Notes under the pieces: generated by a model
The model's input: only the letters and a program-made list of their open reading frames with translations
Databases searched by the model: none
Told to the model about the DNA's origin: nothing
From: Deltaproteobacteria bacterium
Lineage (GTDB): Bacteria > Desulfobacterota > GWC2-55-46 > DRQE01
Reading direction: 5' to 3'
NCBI GenBank assembly: GCA_016219165.1
Contig: JACRCB010000060.1
Span: 1 to 5,795, forward strand
DNA: 5,795 bases
In this document: positions 4,465 through 5,795 of the stretch, piece after piece
Position numbering within the stretch: position 1 is the first letter of the stretch
Layout of the letters: each line of letters starts with the position of its first letter
Program-made: the position numbers and the translations under genes

Positions 4465-5419
4465 TTACCGCTTCCCTTCCCGCCATCTGGCAGCCGTCAA
4501 AGACCGGCTCCATGAATTTAAGATAATCCTCTATCCCAAGCCTTTCAAGCGTTTTTCCGACCCTCTCGCCCCTATGGCCGTTTTGCTTATACCACTCGAT
4601 GGTTTTCTCTATGACCTGAGGCACCTTCCCGTCCGGCACGAAGAGCGCCACCTCCCTCGCCTCCATCGGGTGGCGGCCGTGCTTGCCGCCTATCCTTACA
4701 AGGTGCCCGTAACGCTTGCCCCTCCATGCGCCCGTGGGGCATGCCCTTATGCAGTCCCCGCACCAGAGGCACTTCTTAGGGTCGTAGATGGGTTTCCCGG
4801 TATCGGGGTCGGACTGTATCGCATCCTCCTTGCACGCCTCGGAGCATATCGTGCATCCGGTGCACGGCGGCTCATCCCACTCAGGCTCGACTACCCCCTG
4901 AAACCCCAGGTCCATCTCCCTGGTCCTCGCGCAGTCTATCGGACAGCCTGAGAATGAAATCTTAAACTTGTGGGGCGTCGGTATGCCGAAGTATTTCTTG
5001 TCCACCATGCCGGCAAAACCCTGGGTGTCTGTAAGGCCGTTCGGGTTGTACTCGCACCCGCCGCACGCCGTGGGCACCCTCACCCTCGGGCCGCAGGATG
5101 CGACCTTGACCCCGATCTTGGTGAGCTCCGCTATCATGGAATCGAATTCCTTGTAATCCACATAGAGGACCTCGAGCGACTGGCGGAACGACAGGTGTAT
5201 CACTCCCTTCTTACTGTACTTATGCGCAATCTCGGCGATGCCCACGAGTTTTTCGGTCGTTATCCTCCCACCCGGGCACCGGAGCCTCACCGCAAAGAGG
5301 TCTTTCTGCCTCTGCTTTATGAACCCTCCGGTCTTGAGTTCCATGAAGTCGGCCTTCTTTTCCTCGCCTTCGAGTTTGACCGGAACCTTTGTTACCTTAT
5401 CTTCTATAAAACGGTCCAT
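4457..5419 (-). CDS. Siroheme/[4Fe-4S] sulfite (nitrite) reductase with inserted 2[4Fe-4S] ferredoxin domain
   Basis: 320 residues. It probably reduces sulfite to sulfide in the cytoplasm, giving the sulfur for the downstream cysteine pathway. The N-terminal reductase half-domain covers about 26-105 (GGFIKQRQKDLFAVRLRCPGG, split here as GGFIKQRQKD and LFAVRLRCPGG at 31-51). The siroheme/cluster region follows, with C119 and C122 in TACGGCEYNPNGL and C159 and C163 in SGCPIDCAR. Classical sulfite reductases have C-x5-C then C-x3-C; the first pair here is C-x2-C. A bacterial ferredoxin insert sits at about 183-230, with C186, C189, C192, C196 and C217, C220, C223, C227, which should hold two [4Fe-4S] clusters and feed electrons in. 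No signal peptide. One protein has a single reductase repeat, about half the length of plant or enterobacterial enzymes, as in DsrA/B- and AsrC-like forms. The ATG at 5419 has GAGAGG about ten bases upstream. Nitrite reduction is the alternative, but the neighbours favour sulfite. Confidence 0.9.
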   Translation of the reverse strand: MDRFIEDKVTKVPVKLEGEEKKADFMELKTGGFIKQRQKDLFAVRLRCPGGRITTEKLVGIAEIAHKYSKKGVIHLSFRQSLEVLYVDYKEFDSMIAELTKIGVKVASCGPRVRVPTACGGCEYNPNGLTDTQGFAGMVDKKYFGIPTPHKFKISFSGCPIDCARTREMDLGFQGVVEPEWDEPPCTGCTICSEACKEDAIQSDPDTGKPIYDPKKCLWCGDCIRACPTGAWRGKRYGHLVRIGGKHGRHPMEAREVALFVPDGKVPQVIEKTIEWYKQNGHRGERVGKTLERLGIEDYLKFMEPVFDGCQMAGREAVNE

Positions 5420-5480
5420 CTATGCGGGTCCTCTCCTTTCCCATTCATCGATTTTACTGTGGGTGCGAGATGAAGGGGGA

Positions 5481-5508
5481 TGATATATGTCAATATCACA
5501 TTTTACCA
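5481..5508 (-). promoter_or_regulatory. Candidate promoter with adjacent dyad upstream of the sulfite reductase gene
   Basis: An extended -10 box, TGGTAAAAT, lies at 5508-5500; no good -35 is seen 17 bases before it. Just downstream is a dyad, TGATAT (5481-5486) and ATATCA (5493-5498) around ATGTCA, where a repressor could cover the start site. The leader to the sulfite reductase ATG would be about 75 bases. Based on pattern only. Confidence 0.35.
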
Positions 5509-5573
5509 CAAATAAGACGCGGAAGGAAATAGTCCTCCCTCACGATTCAATGGAAACCTATGAAAAAAGCATT

Positions 5574-5609
5574 TCTGGGGGAAACTTTCTGTAGAAAGTT
5601 TCCCCCAGA
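5574..5609. repeat. Perfect 16-bp inverted repeat with TGTA loop (intergenic repeat element)
   Basis: Arms 5574-5589 and 5594-5609 are exact reverse complements (core GGGGGAAACTTTC / GAAAGTTTCCCCC) around TGTA. It is the first of three palindromes in a gene-free stretch. A G5 run with an AAACTTTC word looks, from memory, like dispersed intergenic repeats in some anaerobic bacterial genomes. There is no T-run of terminator type directly after it on either strand. Confidence 0.7.
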
Positions 5610-5629
5610 CCCCCTCCAAAGACTTTGAG

Positions 5630-5646
5630 GGTGGGCTGTGCCCACC
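5630..5646. repeat. 7-bp inverted repeat with TGT loop
   Basis: GGTGGGC (5630-5636) and GCCCACC (5640-5646) pair around TGT. A nearby, overlapping CCCTC/GAGGG pairing (5612-5616 with 5627-5631) competes with it. It lies between the two larger palindromes and is probably part of the same composite repeat. Confidence 0.5.
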
Positions 5647-5671
5647 AGAACTGAACATTTTTGGAGAGAGT

Positions 5672-5705
5672 TTGAGAGAACCTTTTTATAAAAAGGTTCT
5701 CTCAA
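5672..5705. repeat. Perfect 34-bp palindrome (GAGAGAACC...GGTTCTCTC)
   Basis: Bases 5672-5688 are the exact reverse complement of 5689-5705, with no spacer and an AT-rich centre (TTTTTATAAAAA). As RNA it would form a long stem with a tiny loop. Words of it (AAAAAGGTTCTC, GAACCTTT) recur in the cysM leader at 3477-3523, pointing to a repeat family. It could also terminate transcription from the upstream gene, but there is no T-run just beyond it. Confidence 0.75.
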
Positions 5706-5757
5706 GATACTTTTTCAGAGATTTCCACGAAATCCCTTTTACGGAAAGGACCGCTGC

Positions 5758-5795
5758 CTACCTCGCCGCATACCGCTTATCGATGGATTTAACAA
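5758..5795 (-). CDS. Possible C-terminal end of an upstream gene, cut by window edge
   Basis: On the minus strand one frame is open from the right edge for eleven codons (VKSIDKRYAAR) and stops at TAG (5760-5758). The residues look like an ordinary protein end, and the following 5420-5757 stretch has palindromes typical of an intergenic gap. Too little is visible to name it; it may also be chance. Confidence 0.3.
   Translation of the reverse strand, partial: VKSIDKRYAAR

Noticed and set aside
4244..4951. A 235-codon plus-strand open frame opposite the TusA and sulfite reductase genes
   Set aside because: It spans the antisense of two well-supported genes and its translation is low-complexity, proline- and arginine-rich with no family pattern.
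5783..5795. A plus-strand ATG at the right edge (MDLT...)
   Set aside because: No ribosome site upstream and only four codons visible; the minus-strand C-terminus reading is at least as likely.
1..5795. tRNA, rRNA, CRISPR array, IS element or phage genes
   Set aside because: No matching structures, regularly spaced repeats or transposase-like reading frames were seen on either strand.

Overview
The window reads almost entirely on the minus strand and holds one sulfur-assimilation locus. The gene set suggests an anaerobic or microaerophilic bacterium: a siroheme/[4Fe-4S] sulfite reductase carrying an inserted 2[4Fe-4S] ferredoxin domain, a TusA-like protein, a ubiquitin-like sulfur carrier, and a radical SAM protein. 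The combination is reminiscent of Desulfobacterota ('deltaproteobacteria') or Nitrospirota. That placement is from general knowledge and no marker gene is present to prove it.

Layout, in direction of transcription (right to left). At 5758-5795 there may be the last codons of an upstream minus-strand gene. The stretch 5420-5757 has no gene. It carries a cluster of near-perfect palindromes (5574-5705), probably a dispersed intergenic repeat, and a candidate promoter with a dyad (5481-5508). A first gene group follows: sulfite reductase (4457-5419), TusA-like (4225-4464), MoaD/ThiS-like sulfur carrier (3873-4154) and a NIL-domain protein (3640-3876). Two of its three junctions are overlaps. A 200-base gap (3440-3639) contains a candidate sigma-70-type promoter with two 16-base direct repeats and a leader hairpin. 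The second group is a CysM-type cysteine synthase (2471-3439), a JAMM/MPN+ (M67) metallopeptidase (1980-2402), a MoeB/ThiF/HesA-type E1-like adenylyltransferase (1135-1956), and a radical SAM protein that runs off the left edge (1-1112).

How the genes fit together: sulfite is reduced to sulfide. The E1-like enzyme adenylates the sulfur carrier's C-terminal glycine, which is converted to a thiocarboxylate. CysM uses the thiocarboxylate as sulfur donor to build cysteine on the carrier, and the JAMM peptidase releases it. This is the logic of mycobacterial CysO/CysM/Mec+/MoeZ, here joined in one locus to the sulfide source. The carrier ends Gly-Gly-Ile-Ser rather than Gly-Gly, so the JAMM peptidase probably also trims the carrier before activation, as proposed for HcyS/HcyD of Wolinella and QbsE/QbsD of Pseudomonas. 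The radical SAM protein, with an atypical cysteine spacing, and the stand-alone NIL-domain protein are the least explained parts.
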